A stretch of 5,088 bases of DNA from JANMJD01 sp031371195. GTDB lineage: Bacteria; Actinomycetota; Acidimicrobiia; Acidimicrobiales; Ilumatobacteraceae. Positions 1 through 4,998 of this stretch are shown piece after piece (position 1 is the first letter of the stretch; each line of letters starts with the position of its first letter). Under the pieces are notes generated by a model. The model was not told the DNA's origin. It did not search any database and worked only from the letters and a program-made list of their open reading frames with translations. The position numbers were made by a program, and so were the translations under genes. The DNA is taken from contig JANMJD010000188.1 in NCBI GenBank assembly GCA_031371195.1, forward strand, positions 1 through 5,088, in the 5' to 3' direction.

Positions 1-2
1 AG

Positions 3-422
3 CGGGCGTCGACGGCCGCGGCGGTGATGGTCGGCGGGCATTGCGCCTCTGCGCTCGCCTTGACCGCCACCTACGTCAAGAGTCGTCAGCAGTTCGACCG
101 CCCGATCGCCTCATTCCAGGCGGTCAGCCAGCGCACCGCCGACGCCTACATCGACACCGAAGGCGTCAGGCTGACCGCCTGGCAGGCCGCCTGGCGCCTG
201 GCCGAGGGTCGACCGGCCGCGGAACAGGTGCTCACCGCCAAGTTCTGGGCTGCCGAAGGTGGCCAACGCGTCGTCCACGCCGCCCAACATCTTCACGGCG
301 GCTTCGGCGTTGATCGTGACTATCCCCTCCATTGGCACTTTCTGGCCGTCAAGCAGCTCGAACTGTTCCTCGGCTCCGCCACGCCCTCCCTCGCCCACCT
401 GGGACGTCTCCTCGCCGGCTGA
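3..422 (+). CDS. Acyl-CoA dehydrogenase, C-terminal part (5' end outside window)
   Basis: This is the last 139 residues of a FadE-type flavoprotein that oxidises an acyl-CoA thioester to the enoyl-CoA in the cytoplasm. The frame is open to the left edge, so the real start lies outside. Visible family features are the alpha-helical C-terminal domain, with RQQFDRPI at visible residues 28-35 (usually R-x-QFGRPI, contacting FAD across the dimer), followed by SFQAVSQRTADAYID. Then comes HLHGGFGVDRDYPLH at about 96-110, the conserved block near the flavin, and KQLELFLG near the end. The residue after PLH is Trp, where related FadE proteins often have Arg. The catalytic glutamate cannot be assigned from this fragment. 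The C-terminus LGRLLAG and the TGA at 420-422 look natural. Substrate (fatty acid, steroid side chain or other) cannot be told. Confidence 0.9.
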   Translation, partial: RASTAAAVMVGGHCASALALTATYVKSRQQFDRPIASFQAVSQRTADAYIDTEGVRLTAWQAAWRLAEGRPAAEQVLTAKFWAAEGGQRVVHAAQHLHGGFGVDRDYPLHWHFLAVKQLELFLGSATPSLAHLGRLLAG

Positions 423-514
423 CGGATCCGCTTACGACGTTGTAGCGCCGGCCAACCTCGCGCGCGAGCCGGCCCAGGTGCTCCAACCTCCTGCGCGTGC
501 CGGCCGATCGGGAA

Positions 515-556
515 GTGGTGCCGGAAAGCGCTCATATTTGGACTTTCTGGCACCAC
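515..556. terminator. 14-bp hairpin between convergent genes, likely bidirectional terminator
   Basis: The left arm GTGGTGCCGGAAAG (515-528) pairs with the right arm CTTTCTGGCACCAC (543-556) over 14 positions, 13 Watson-Crick and one G-T wobble, around a 14-base AT-rich loop. It lies 92 bases after the acyl-CoA dehydrogenase stop and 9 bases after the RidA stop, so it could end transcription from both sides. There is no T-tract after either arm. U-tract-free hairpins at gene ends are common in high-GC actinobacteria, so this lowers but does not remove the case. On the minus strand the wobble becomes an A-C mismatch. Confidence 0.6.
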
Positions 557-565
557 CTCGGCTCG

Positions 566-976
566 TCATCCGGCCGATCCGTTGCCGCTCCCCCGACTCA
601 GCTCGACGTGGGCGTCGATCTCGACTAGTTGATCGACGATGCCGAGCAGGTTCACCCCGAGCAGGGTTGCCGGGGGAACCTCGGAGTCAAAGGCATCGAC
701 GACGGTCCGCCAGGCATCGAGGAGATTTTGATGTTCGCCCACGACGTAGATGGTGAGGTGGTGGATGTCGCTGACGGCAAAGCCATGCAGGTCGACAAGG
801 GTGAACAGGTTCTCGAGGCACCGGCGCGACTGGGCGGCCGCGTCGCCCACGCCGACCAGCTTTCTGTCCCCGTCGCGGGGTACCTGGCCGGCGAGGTACA
901 ACCGGCCTCCGACCCGGTCGGCGTATCGGTACTGCGACGTCTGCGAGAGTCCGGCGGCAATCTCCATCTCGTTCAT
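566..976 (-). CDS. RidA/YjgF/YER057c/UK114-family protein, Arg-less type
   Basis: The 136-residue product matches the small Rid fold (usually 125-135 residues, a homotrimer with active sites between subunits). Marks are GGRLYLAGQVPRDG at about 23-36, then AAQSRRCLENLFTLVDLHGFAVSDIHHLTIYV at about 47-78, and PPATLLGVNLLGIVDQLVEIDAHVEL at about 101-126. Canonical RidA hydrolyses reactive 2-aminoacrylate and related imines using an Arg in the motif PARS-x-VEV. Here the aligned stretch reads PPATLLGV, with no Arg. By family knowledge this places it with the Rid subgroups that lack the imine-deaminase residue, so the activity is unknown. The start at 976 was chosen because family homology begins there. 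A second ATG at 967 is possible, and the frame extends to an ATG at 1045 with an Arg/Ser-rich stretch that looks non-native. No clear Shine-Dalgarno precedes any of them. Confidence 0.85.
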   Translation of the reverse strand: MNEMEIAAGLSQTSQYRYADRVGGRLYLAGQVPRDGDRKLVGVGDAAAQSRRCLENLFTLVDLHGFAVSDIHHLTIYVVGEHQNLLDAWRTVVDAFDSEVPPATLLGVNLLGIVDQLVEIDAHVELSRGSGNGSAG

Positions 977-986
977 GGTCGACCAT
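975..986. promoter_or_regulatory. Perfect 12-bp palindrome at the ridA-like start codon
   Basis: ATGGTCGACCAT reads the same on both strands, and its left two bases belong to the start codon (974-976) of the RidA-family gene. Its core GGTCGACC recurs at 1921-1928 and 1940-1947 in the other divergent spacer, and once inside the acyl-CoA dehydrogenase (207-214). A protein bound here would block translation initiation or early elongation of the RidA-like gene. The functional role is inference. Confidence 0.3.
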
Positions 987-1058
987 TGTGGTCGGCTCGA
1001 ACCGCGTGACGCGCGCCGGTGGGTGGCTGCCGACCGCCGGATCATCGGCGAAGCGAGG

Positions 1059-1071
1059 GACTACGTAGTCT
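1059..1071 (+). promoter_or_regulatory. Perfect 12-bp palindrome overlapping a candidate -10 box
   Basis: GACTACGTAGTC (1059-1070) is a perfect palindrome. The hexamer TAGTCT at 1066-1071 fits the actinobacterial -10 pattern TAnnnT and ends 6 bases before the ATG at 1078. That spacing would put the transcription start on or next to the A of the start codon, giving a leaderless message, which fits the lack of a well-placed Shine-Dalgarno. No convincing -35 is seen. A dimeric regulator bound to the palindrome would cover the -10. Seen: the palindrome and the spacing. Inferred: promoter and operator roles. Confidence 0.4.
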
Positions 1072-1077
1072 GCCCCA

Positions 1078-1500
1078 ATGGAGACCATGACGGCCGACGA
1101 GGTTCGATCGCGGTTGTTGAACGGCGAGCGCCACACATTTCGAGACGTGCGGATCATCGGCCGACTCGACCTGTCGTTTGTCGAGGTGCCGGTGCCGATC
1201 GAGTTCGTCCATTGCGAATTCGAAGGCCTCATCGATCTCACCGGATCGGAGTGTTCGAAACTCGACCTGGCCGAGTCGAACCTCCGGCTTGGGTTGACGG
1301 CCGAGTTCGCCCGTGTTCGAGGCCCGGTGTTTCTCAACCGCGGGCTGACGTCCGAGGGCCAGATTCGGTTCACGCAGGCAACGATCGATGGGGATGTCGA
1401 TCTGGGGCGCGCCACCATCAACGGACCCGACGGAAAACCGTCGGTGTCGCTGCGTGGGGCGAACATCGTCAGCTTCGCTCGCTTTCACCGCTCCGAGTGA
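1078..1500 (+). CDS. Short pentapeptide-like / 'membrane-associated oxidoreductase'-type repeat protein
   Basis: The 140-residue product has no transmembrane segment or signal peptide. It repeats a beta-helix-like pattern: RIIGRLDLSFVEVPVPIEFVHCEFEG (about 25-50), LIDLTGSECSKLDLAESNL (51-69), then GPVFLNRGLTSEGQIRFTQATIDGDVDLGRATINGPDGKPSVSLRGANI (82-130). The rhythm of hydrophobic residues with IxGxLDL, LxGS and LRGAxI matches long actinobacterial proteins usually annotated as pentapeptide-repeat or membrane-associated oxidoreductase, for which no enzymatic role is proven to my knowledge. Those relatives are generally several hundred residues, so this copy is short and ends in the middle of the usual NPDGxAL repeat. 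The start at 1078 is preferred; an in-frame ATG at 1087 is an alternative. No ideal Shine-Dalgarno is present. Function unknown. Confidence 0.75.
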   Translation: METMTADEVRSRLLNGERHTFRDVRIIGRLDLSFVEVPVPIEFVHCEFEGLIDLTGSECSKLDLAESNLRLGLTAEFARVRGPVFLNRGLTSEGQIRFTQATIDGDVDLGRATINGPDGKPSVSLRGANIVSFARFHRSE

Positions 1501-1884
1501 TCACGAGGCCTCGGGCGCGTGGCAGACGGCCTCGACGTTGTTGCCGTCGGGATCGCGAACGAAGGCTCCGTAGTAGTCGGCGTGGTACTCGGGCCAAACT
1601 CGCGGTTCGTGGAGCACCTCGGCCCCGGCGGCGACTGCGGCGTCGAAGAACGCCTGCACGGCCGCTCGATCGGGCGCGACGAAGGCGATGTGCGATTCGC
1701 GGAACCCGTCTCCGAAGTCGAGCACGCCGAGCCAGAAGTCGGGTTTCGGGGGGATACCGAACCCGATGGCCACGCCGAAGTCCATCATGCGCACCGCGCC
1801 CAGCGGCGCGAGCACGTCGTCGTAGAACGCCGCGCTGGCGGCCAGGTCGGAGCATTGGATTCCGAGATGATCGAGCATGCACAC
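1501..1884 (-). CDS. VOC-family (glyoxalase/dioxygenase fold) single-domain protein
   Basis: The 127-residue protein is one full VOC domain of two beta-alpha-beta-beta-beta modules. It opens with LDHLGIQCSDLAASAAFYDDVLAPLGA (residues 4-30) and closes with YYGAFVRDPDGNNVEAVCH (104-122). The three residues where VOC enzymes usually hold a divalent metal are all present: His6, His65 (in ESHIAF) and Glu118 (in NNVEAV). An active metallo-enzyme of the lyase, dioxygenase or thiol-transferase sort is therefore possible; the substrate is unknown. Two starts compete. GTG at 1884 has GGTGA (1891-1895) 6 bases upstream, while ATG at 1878 matches typical family N-termini but would be 12 bases from it. 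I chose GTG on spacing; the difference is two residues. Its TGA abuts the stop of the gene on the other strand with no gap. Confidence 0.9.
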   Translation of the reverse strand: MCMLDHLGIQCSDLAASAAFYDDVLAPLGAVRMMDFGVAIGFGIPPKPDFWLGVLDFGDGFRESHIAFVAPDRAAVQAFFDAAVAAGAEVLHEPRVWPEYHADYYGAFVRDPDGNNVEAVCHAPEAS

Positions 1885-1920
1885 AGCATGTCACCGTCAC
1901 GTGGTCGGCGTCGACGGACG

Positions 1921-1947
1921 GGTCGACCGCGGCCTCGGTGGTCGACC
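1921..1947. repeat. Two direct copies of GGTCGACCG in a divergent spacer
   Basis: GGTCGACCG occurs at 1921-1929 and again at 1940-1948, 19 bases apart (about two helical turns), and a third GTCGAC core sits at 1910-1915. They lie in the 127-base spacer between the divergent VOC and DUF2889 genes. The spacer contains no TA dinucleotide at all, so no TAnnnT -10 box is available in either direction. Each copy is itself an 8-bp palindrome, which suits a dimeric repressor or activator; that role is inference. Confidence 0.35.
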
Positions 1948-2001
1948 GGTCGGGCACCCCTGCGGCGCCATCGCCGTCCTGGTTCGTCGTCGGGCGGGCG
2001 C

Positions 2002-2006
2002 AGAGG
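2002..2006 (+). promoter_or_regulatory. Ribosome binding site fixing the DUF2889 start
   Basis: AGAGG ends 5 bases before the ATG at 2012, a good Shine-Dalgarno placement. The reading frame continues upstream to 1877, but that stretch is Arg/Gly-rich and overlaps the divergent spacer and the VOC start, so 2012 is the likely start. Confidence 0.6.
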
Positions 2007-2011
2007 CTGTG

Positions 2012-2671
2012 ATGGTCCGCGTGACCCTGTTCGATGATCCTGCACTGACCCCGCTCCACCGTCGCGCGTACGACGTGCAGGCTTGGAAGCGCAGCGATAC
2101 CGAGATCGTGCTCCGGGGTACGGTGCAGGACGTCAAGCCGCCCGGGCTCTACGTCGTCGACGATCCTGACACCCTCACCGTGCATCACATGATCGTGGAG
2201 CTGACCCTGGCCTTCCCGAGCCTGGTGATCACCGCAGCCCAGGTGAGCTTCGCCGAACATCCGCACGACGGGTGCCCGCAGATCATCGACCACTATCAGC
2301 AGCTGGTTGGATTGTCGATCACCCGCGGCTTCACCCAGAAGGCTCGAGAGCTGTTCGGAGGACCACGTGGGTGCACCCATACCACGGCGCTACTCCAGGC
2401 GATGGCCCCGGTGGCCGTGCAGTGCACGTGGTCGATGCGGTTGGCCAAGATGCGCGAGGCCGGTGTCGACCCCCAACCTCCAATGGACGCCGAGCGACGA
2501 CGGATGATGGTCGCCTCGAACATCAATACGTGTCATGTGTGGGCCGAGGGCGGAGCACATGCCGCCATGATCGCCGGCGGTGAAGGGATCAGGCCTCCCA
2601 ACAGTGTCACCCGCCGGATGGTGGAACTCGGCCGAAAGCCCGAGGAATGGGTCTCGCCGCTAAGGAGGTGA
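2012..2671 (+). CDS. DUF2889 family protein
   Basis: The 219-residue product matches DUF2889 in order and spacing. It has an N-terminal RGTVQDVKP beta stretch (35-43), VHHMIVELTL (58-67) where relatives read D-x-W-x-R-L-T, then GCPQIIDHYQQLVGLSITRGFTQKARELFGG (87-117), GCTHTTALLQAMAPVAVQ (120-137) and NINTCHVWAEGG (170-181). Cys88, Cys121, His123, Cys174 and His175 are at family-conserved places and could form a metal or redox site, but that is inference. The family has no established function; members are often near acyl-CoA metabolism genes, and an acyl-CoA dehydrogenase lies 1.6 kb away, though not in an operon with it. No membrane segment or signal peptide is seen. The final sense codons CTA-AGG-AGG are rare types for such high-GC DNA. 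Confidence 0.85.
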   Translation: MVRVTLFDDPALTPLHRRAYDVQAWKRSDTEIVLRGTVQDVKPPGLYVVDDPDTLTVHHMIVELTLAFPSLVITAAQVSFAEHPHDGCPQIIDHYQQLVGLSITRGFTQKARELFGGPRGCTHTTALLQAMAPVAVQCTWSMRLAKMREAGVDPQPPMDAERRRMMVASNINTCHVWAEGGAHAAMIAGGEGIRPPNSVTRRMVELGRKPEEWVSPLRR

Positions 2672-2673
2672 TG
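2661..2673 (+). promoter_or_regulatory. Perfect Shine-Dalgarno sequence at the end of the DUF2889 gene
   Basis: TAAGGAGGTGATG contains AAGGAGGTGA, fully complementary to the usual 16S rRNA 3' end, and the last three bases (2671-2673) are an ATG. The frame entered there stays open to 4044, but it lies opposite the amidohydrolase gene and its product looks like a high-GC antisense artefact. The gap from AGGAGG to this ATG is only 2 bases, too short for efficient use. No real plus-strand gene follows, so this may be chance or a relic of a lost neighbour. Confidence 0.35.
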
Positions 2674-2676
2674 GCG

Positions 2677-3897
2677 TCAGGGCTCGACGCCCAGGTGACG
2701 ACAGGCCATCAGGGTATGCAGCGCCGCGCCGTGGACCATCGCCTCCTCGTCGAACCAGACGTGGTTCGAGTGGTTCGGGGCGGCCGTCCCCAGATCACGA
2801 TCGGGATGGGTGCCACCGAGGAACATCATCGCCCCGGGCACCCGTTGGAGTACGTAGGCGAAGTCCTCGGCGCCCATCACCGGGTTGGCCATCTTGATGC
2901 CCTGGCGATCCCCGACCAGCTCACGGGCGGTGTCGAGGCTGAAATCAGCGAACTCGCGGTCGTTCACCGTCACCGGGAACCCGCCGACGATGTTGACGGT
3001 GACCTCGGCCTCGTGCGCCGCGCCGATCCCTTCGGCGACCCGTTGGATGCCGGAGTGGAGTTTGGCGCGGGTCGCCTCGCTGACGGCGCGGATGGTGCCC
3101 TCGATCTCGGCCGATTCGGGGATGATGTTGTTGGTCGTCCCGGCCGTGATCCGTCCGACCGTGATCACCCCCGGGTCGAACACGTCGATGCGGCGGGTCA
3201 CCATCATCTGCAGGGCCTGGACGATCTCGCAGGCGATCGGGATCGGGTCGAGCGCCCGGTAGGGCTCGCTGGCGTGGCCTCCTCGACCCTTGACCGTGAT
3301 GTACATCCGATCGGCCGAGGCCATGATCGGCCCGGGCTTGACCGAGACGAACCCGGTCGGCATTGCCGAGGTGATGTGCAGGGCGAACGCTCCGGTGACC
3401 GGCGACGCGGTGCCGTCGGCGAGGGGCGGAATGTCGAGCAGACCTTCCTCGAGCATGAACCGGGCGCCGTGGTGGCCCTCCTCGCCGGGTTGGAACATGA
3501 ACAGCACGCGCCCGGCCAAGGCCTCGCGGCGGGCCGAGAGCATCTTGGCGGCGCTGACAAGCATTGCCACGTGGGTGTCGTGGCCGCAGGCATGCATGTG
3601 GCCTTCGGTCGCCGACTCGAAGTCGAGGTCGGTGTCCTCGACCAGCGGAAGGCCGTCGGTGTCGGCCCGGAGCAGCACCGTCGGCCCCGGCCGGCCGCCG
3701 GTCAGCAGGGCGGCCACACCGGTCGTCGTCTGATGGTGGGTCAGATCGAGCGGCAGCCCCTCGATCGCCCCGAGCAGTTCGTCACGGGTGTGCGGGTTCT
3801 CGTTGCCGATCTCGGGATGGCGGTGCAATCGGCGGCGCAACGCCACCGACTCGGTCTGCAGATCACGGGCTTCGTCGAGGAGTTCGCGCAGGGCCAT
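2677..3897 (-). CDS. M20D-type metallo-amidohydrolase (N-acyl amino acid / hippurate hydrolase-like)
   Basis: The 406-residue protein has the full length and layout of the M20D peptidases, two-zinc enzymes that cleave N-acyl amino acids and similar amides in the cytoplasm. It shows RRLHRHPEIG (22-31), LRADTDGLP (76-84) and HACGHDTHV (102-110, with ligands Cys104 and His106). It also has QPGEEGHHGA (136-145, catalytic Glu139 and ligand Glu140), FALHI (His174), MGAEDF (341-346) and NHSNHVWFDEEAM (375-387, ligand His376). Residues about 186-300, with GRGGHAS at 204-210, form the dimerisation lid domain. All metal ligands expected for the family are present, so it should be active; the acyl group and amino acid are unknown. 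No signal peptide is present. The ATG at 3897 is preferred over the TTG at 3900 because it sits 6 bases from a -10 candidate. It ends 5 bases from the convergent DUF2889 stop. Confidence 0.93.
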   Translation of the reverse strand: MALRELLDEARDLQTESVALRRRLHRHPEIGNENPHTRDELLGAIEGLPLDLTHHQTTTGVAALLTGGRPGPTVLLRADTDGLPLVEDTDLDFESATEGHMHACGHDTHVAMLVSAAKMLSARREALAGRVLFMFQPGEEGHHGARFMLEEGLLDIPPLADGTASPVTGAFALHITSAMPTGFVSVKPGPIMASADRMYITVKGRGGHASEPYRALDPIPIACEIVQALQMMVTRRIDVFDPGVITVGRITAGTTNNIIPESAEIEGTIRAVSEATRAKLHSGIQRVAEGIGAAHEAEVTVNIVGGFPVTVNDREFADFSLDTARELVGDRQGIKMANPVMGAEDFAYVLQRVPGAMMFLGGTHPDRDLGTAAPNHSNHVWFDEEAMVHGAALHTLMACRHLGVEP

Positions 3898-3903
3898 CAA
3901 CCG

Positions 3904-3934
3904 ATCGTAGGCGCGTCCCCGTCGTACCTGTCGA
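3904..3934 (-). promoter_or_regulatory. Candidate promoter for a leaderless amidohydrolase mRNA
   Basis: On the minus strand TCGACA (3934-3929, five of six matches to TTGACA) is followed after 19 bases by TACGAT (3909-3904, pattern TAnnnT), then 6 bases and the ATG at 3897. The same 6-base distance from TAnnnT to ATG is seen upstream of 1078. There is no good Shine-Dalgarno before this ATG, which fits leaderless initiation. The 19-base spacer is longer than ideal. Confidence 0.4.
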
Positions 3935-3951
3935 CGAAGGTCTCGGCGCTG

Positions 3952-4998
3952 TCACGACTCGCCGGCGTAGGTGCCGAACGCCCAGAGGTTGCCTTCGGGA
4001 TCGCGAAGGGTGAACACGAGCCCGTCCGGGTCGTAATCGGGTGATTCGGGTGCTTCGAGGATCTCGGCGCGAGCCGCAAGGCAGCGTTGATAGACCGCCA
4101 TGGGGTCGGCGGTGATCACGTACAGGCTGTCGGTTCCCGTCGGCCGCTGCGAGTACGGATTCCCCGGGCGGTTGGCGGTCGCAGCCTGGACGACGCCACC
4201 CTCGGGCCAGCGCAACTGGCTGTGTTCGACGACCCCGGCTTCCTCTCCGGGTACCACCAGGTCTTCCTCGAAGCCGAGAACGTCGATCATGAAGCGGATT
4301 CCGGCCGGGGCATCGGCGAAGTTGAGCGCTGCCCAAATGCCCCCGCCCGACGCCCGGCGAGAGGTACCGGTACGTGTCACAGACGCGCCTCGTTCGCCCA
4401 TCCGGTCGCCGTACTCGGCCAGGGACACCTGCTCGATCTGTTGGGACAGCATCCACCGATGGCCGAAGGGGTCGATCAGTGTGCCGTGGCGGGAACCGTG
4501 GGGTTGATCGGCGGGCTCGGTCAGCGTCGTGGCCCCGGCGGCGATCGCCGTGGCGAACGCCGTGTCGACGTCATCGAGTTCGACGTGCAGCGCCACGGCC
4601 GTTCCGCCCAGGGTGCGGGGCGAGACGACACCCATCTCGGGGAACTCGTCGGACAGGTAGAACACGGCCGCGCCGATGTGGAACTCCGCGTGGCCGAGTT
4701 GGCCGGTGTCCTCGTTCATCACCACGCGCATGACCTCGGTGGCGCCGAACGCGACGCGGTAGAACTCGAGCGCGGCAGGTCCGTCGTGGACCGTGAGATA
4801 TGGCGTGACTCGGGTCGTCGTCATGGGATCGCTCCTCGGTATGCGGATGGCGGTGGGTGCGCCGGCCGGGTGGCTCGGCACGGCAATCGTCGTGGTGTCG
4901 ACCAACAGCGCGATGCGGCGGCGCAGCTCAGCGGCGAACTCGGGCCGAGGCGTCCCCGGGCGGTCCGGAGTGCCGAGGGCGAAGAAGGGATCGCTCAT
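3952..4998 (-). CDS. Tandem VOC-domain protein with DPF-type N-terminal segment, coupled to a sigma factor
   Basis: The 348-residue protein has three parts. Residues 1-58 (SDPFFALGTP, then EFAAELRRRIALLVD) are a short Pro-rich, partly helical segment that I recall from actinobacterial VOC proteins, roughly DPFxALxxP...FAAxLRxRL. Residues 59-186 are a PhnB-like VOC domain (VTPYLTVHDGPAALEFY, GHAEFHIGAAVFYLSDEFPE, DPFGHRWMLS). After an Arg/Ser/Gly linker, residues 219-348 form a second, different VOC domain (AALNFADAPAGIRFMIDVLGFEE, LRDPEGNLWAFGTY). The usual His/His/Glu metal set is not complete in either domain, so ligand binding or a regulatory role is as likely as catalysis. The start at 4998 overlaps the upstream stop as ATGA and has AGAGGAG (5013-5007) 8 bases away. 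A second start at 4824 (residue 59) has its own ribosome binding site. The amidohydrolase follows 54 bases after the stop. Confidence 0.85.
   Translation of the reverse strand: MSDPFFALGTPDRPGTPRPEFAAELRRRIALLVDTTTIAVPSHPAGAPTAIRIPRSDPMTTTRVTPYLTVHDGPAALEFYRVAFGATEVMRVVMNEDTGQLGHAEFHIGAAVFYLSDEFPEMGVVSPRTLGGTAVALHVELDDVDTAFATAIAAGATTLTEPADQPHGSRHGTLIDPFGHRWMLSQQIEQVSLAEYGDRMGERGASVTRTGTSRRASGGGIWAALNFADAPAGIRFMIDVLGFEEDLVVPGEEAGVVEHSQLRWPEGGVVQAATANRPGNPYSQRPTGTDSLYVITADPMAVYQRCLAARAEILEAPESPDYDPDGLVFTLRDPEGNLWAFGTYAGES
4832..4837 (-). promoter_or_regulatory. Internal ribosome binding site before Met59 of the tandem VOC protein
   Basis: GAGGAG on the minus strand lies 7 bases before the in-frame ATG at 4824-4822, exactly where the first VOC domain begins (MTTTRVTPYL). 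Its quality equals that of the site serving the ATG at 4998. Translation from here would give a 290-residue form without the N-terminal segment. Confidence 0.5.

Noticed and set aside
447..473. Inverted repeat GCCGGC ... GCCGGC with a TCGCGCGCGA palindrome in the loop
   Set aside because: The arms are short and each is self-palindromic, which is frequent in such GC-rich DNA; the 515-556 hairpin is a far better terminator candidate.
977..1045. N-terminal extension of the RidA-like gene to an ATG at 1045
   Set aside because: The added 23 residues are Arg/Ser-rich, fall outside the Rid fold and lack a ribosome binding site.
687..1466. Minus-strand open frame of 259 codons across RidA and the pentapeptide-like gene
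   Set aside because: It is a different frame from the RidA homology, with no family resemblance.
1877..2011. N-terminal extension of the DUF2889 frame
   Set aside because: The extension is Arg/Gly-rich, overlaps the VOC start, and the ATG at 2012 has a well-placed AGAGG and matches the family N-terminus.
750..2012. Plus-strand open frame of 420 codons crossing RidA, the pentapeptide-like gene and the VOC gene
   Set aside because: It spans three supported genes and their spacers, and the product is Arg-rich and low in complexity.
1469..2380. Minus-strand open frame of 303 codons across the VOC gene and the start of DUF2889
   Set aside because: It is out of frame with the VOC domain and antisense to DUF2889; its Arg-rich stretches show it is a shadow frame.
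2647..4044. Long plus-strand open frame (465 codons) opposite the amidohydrolase
   Set aside because: Its product is a monotonous His/Arg/Asp/Gly/Val mix with no recognisable domain, as expected for the antisense of a GC-rich gene, while the opposite strand encodes a full M20D enzyme with all active-site motifs.
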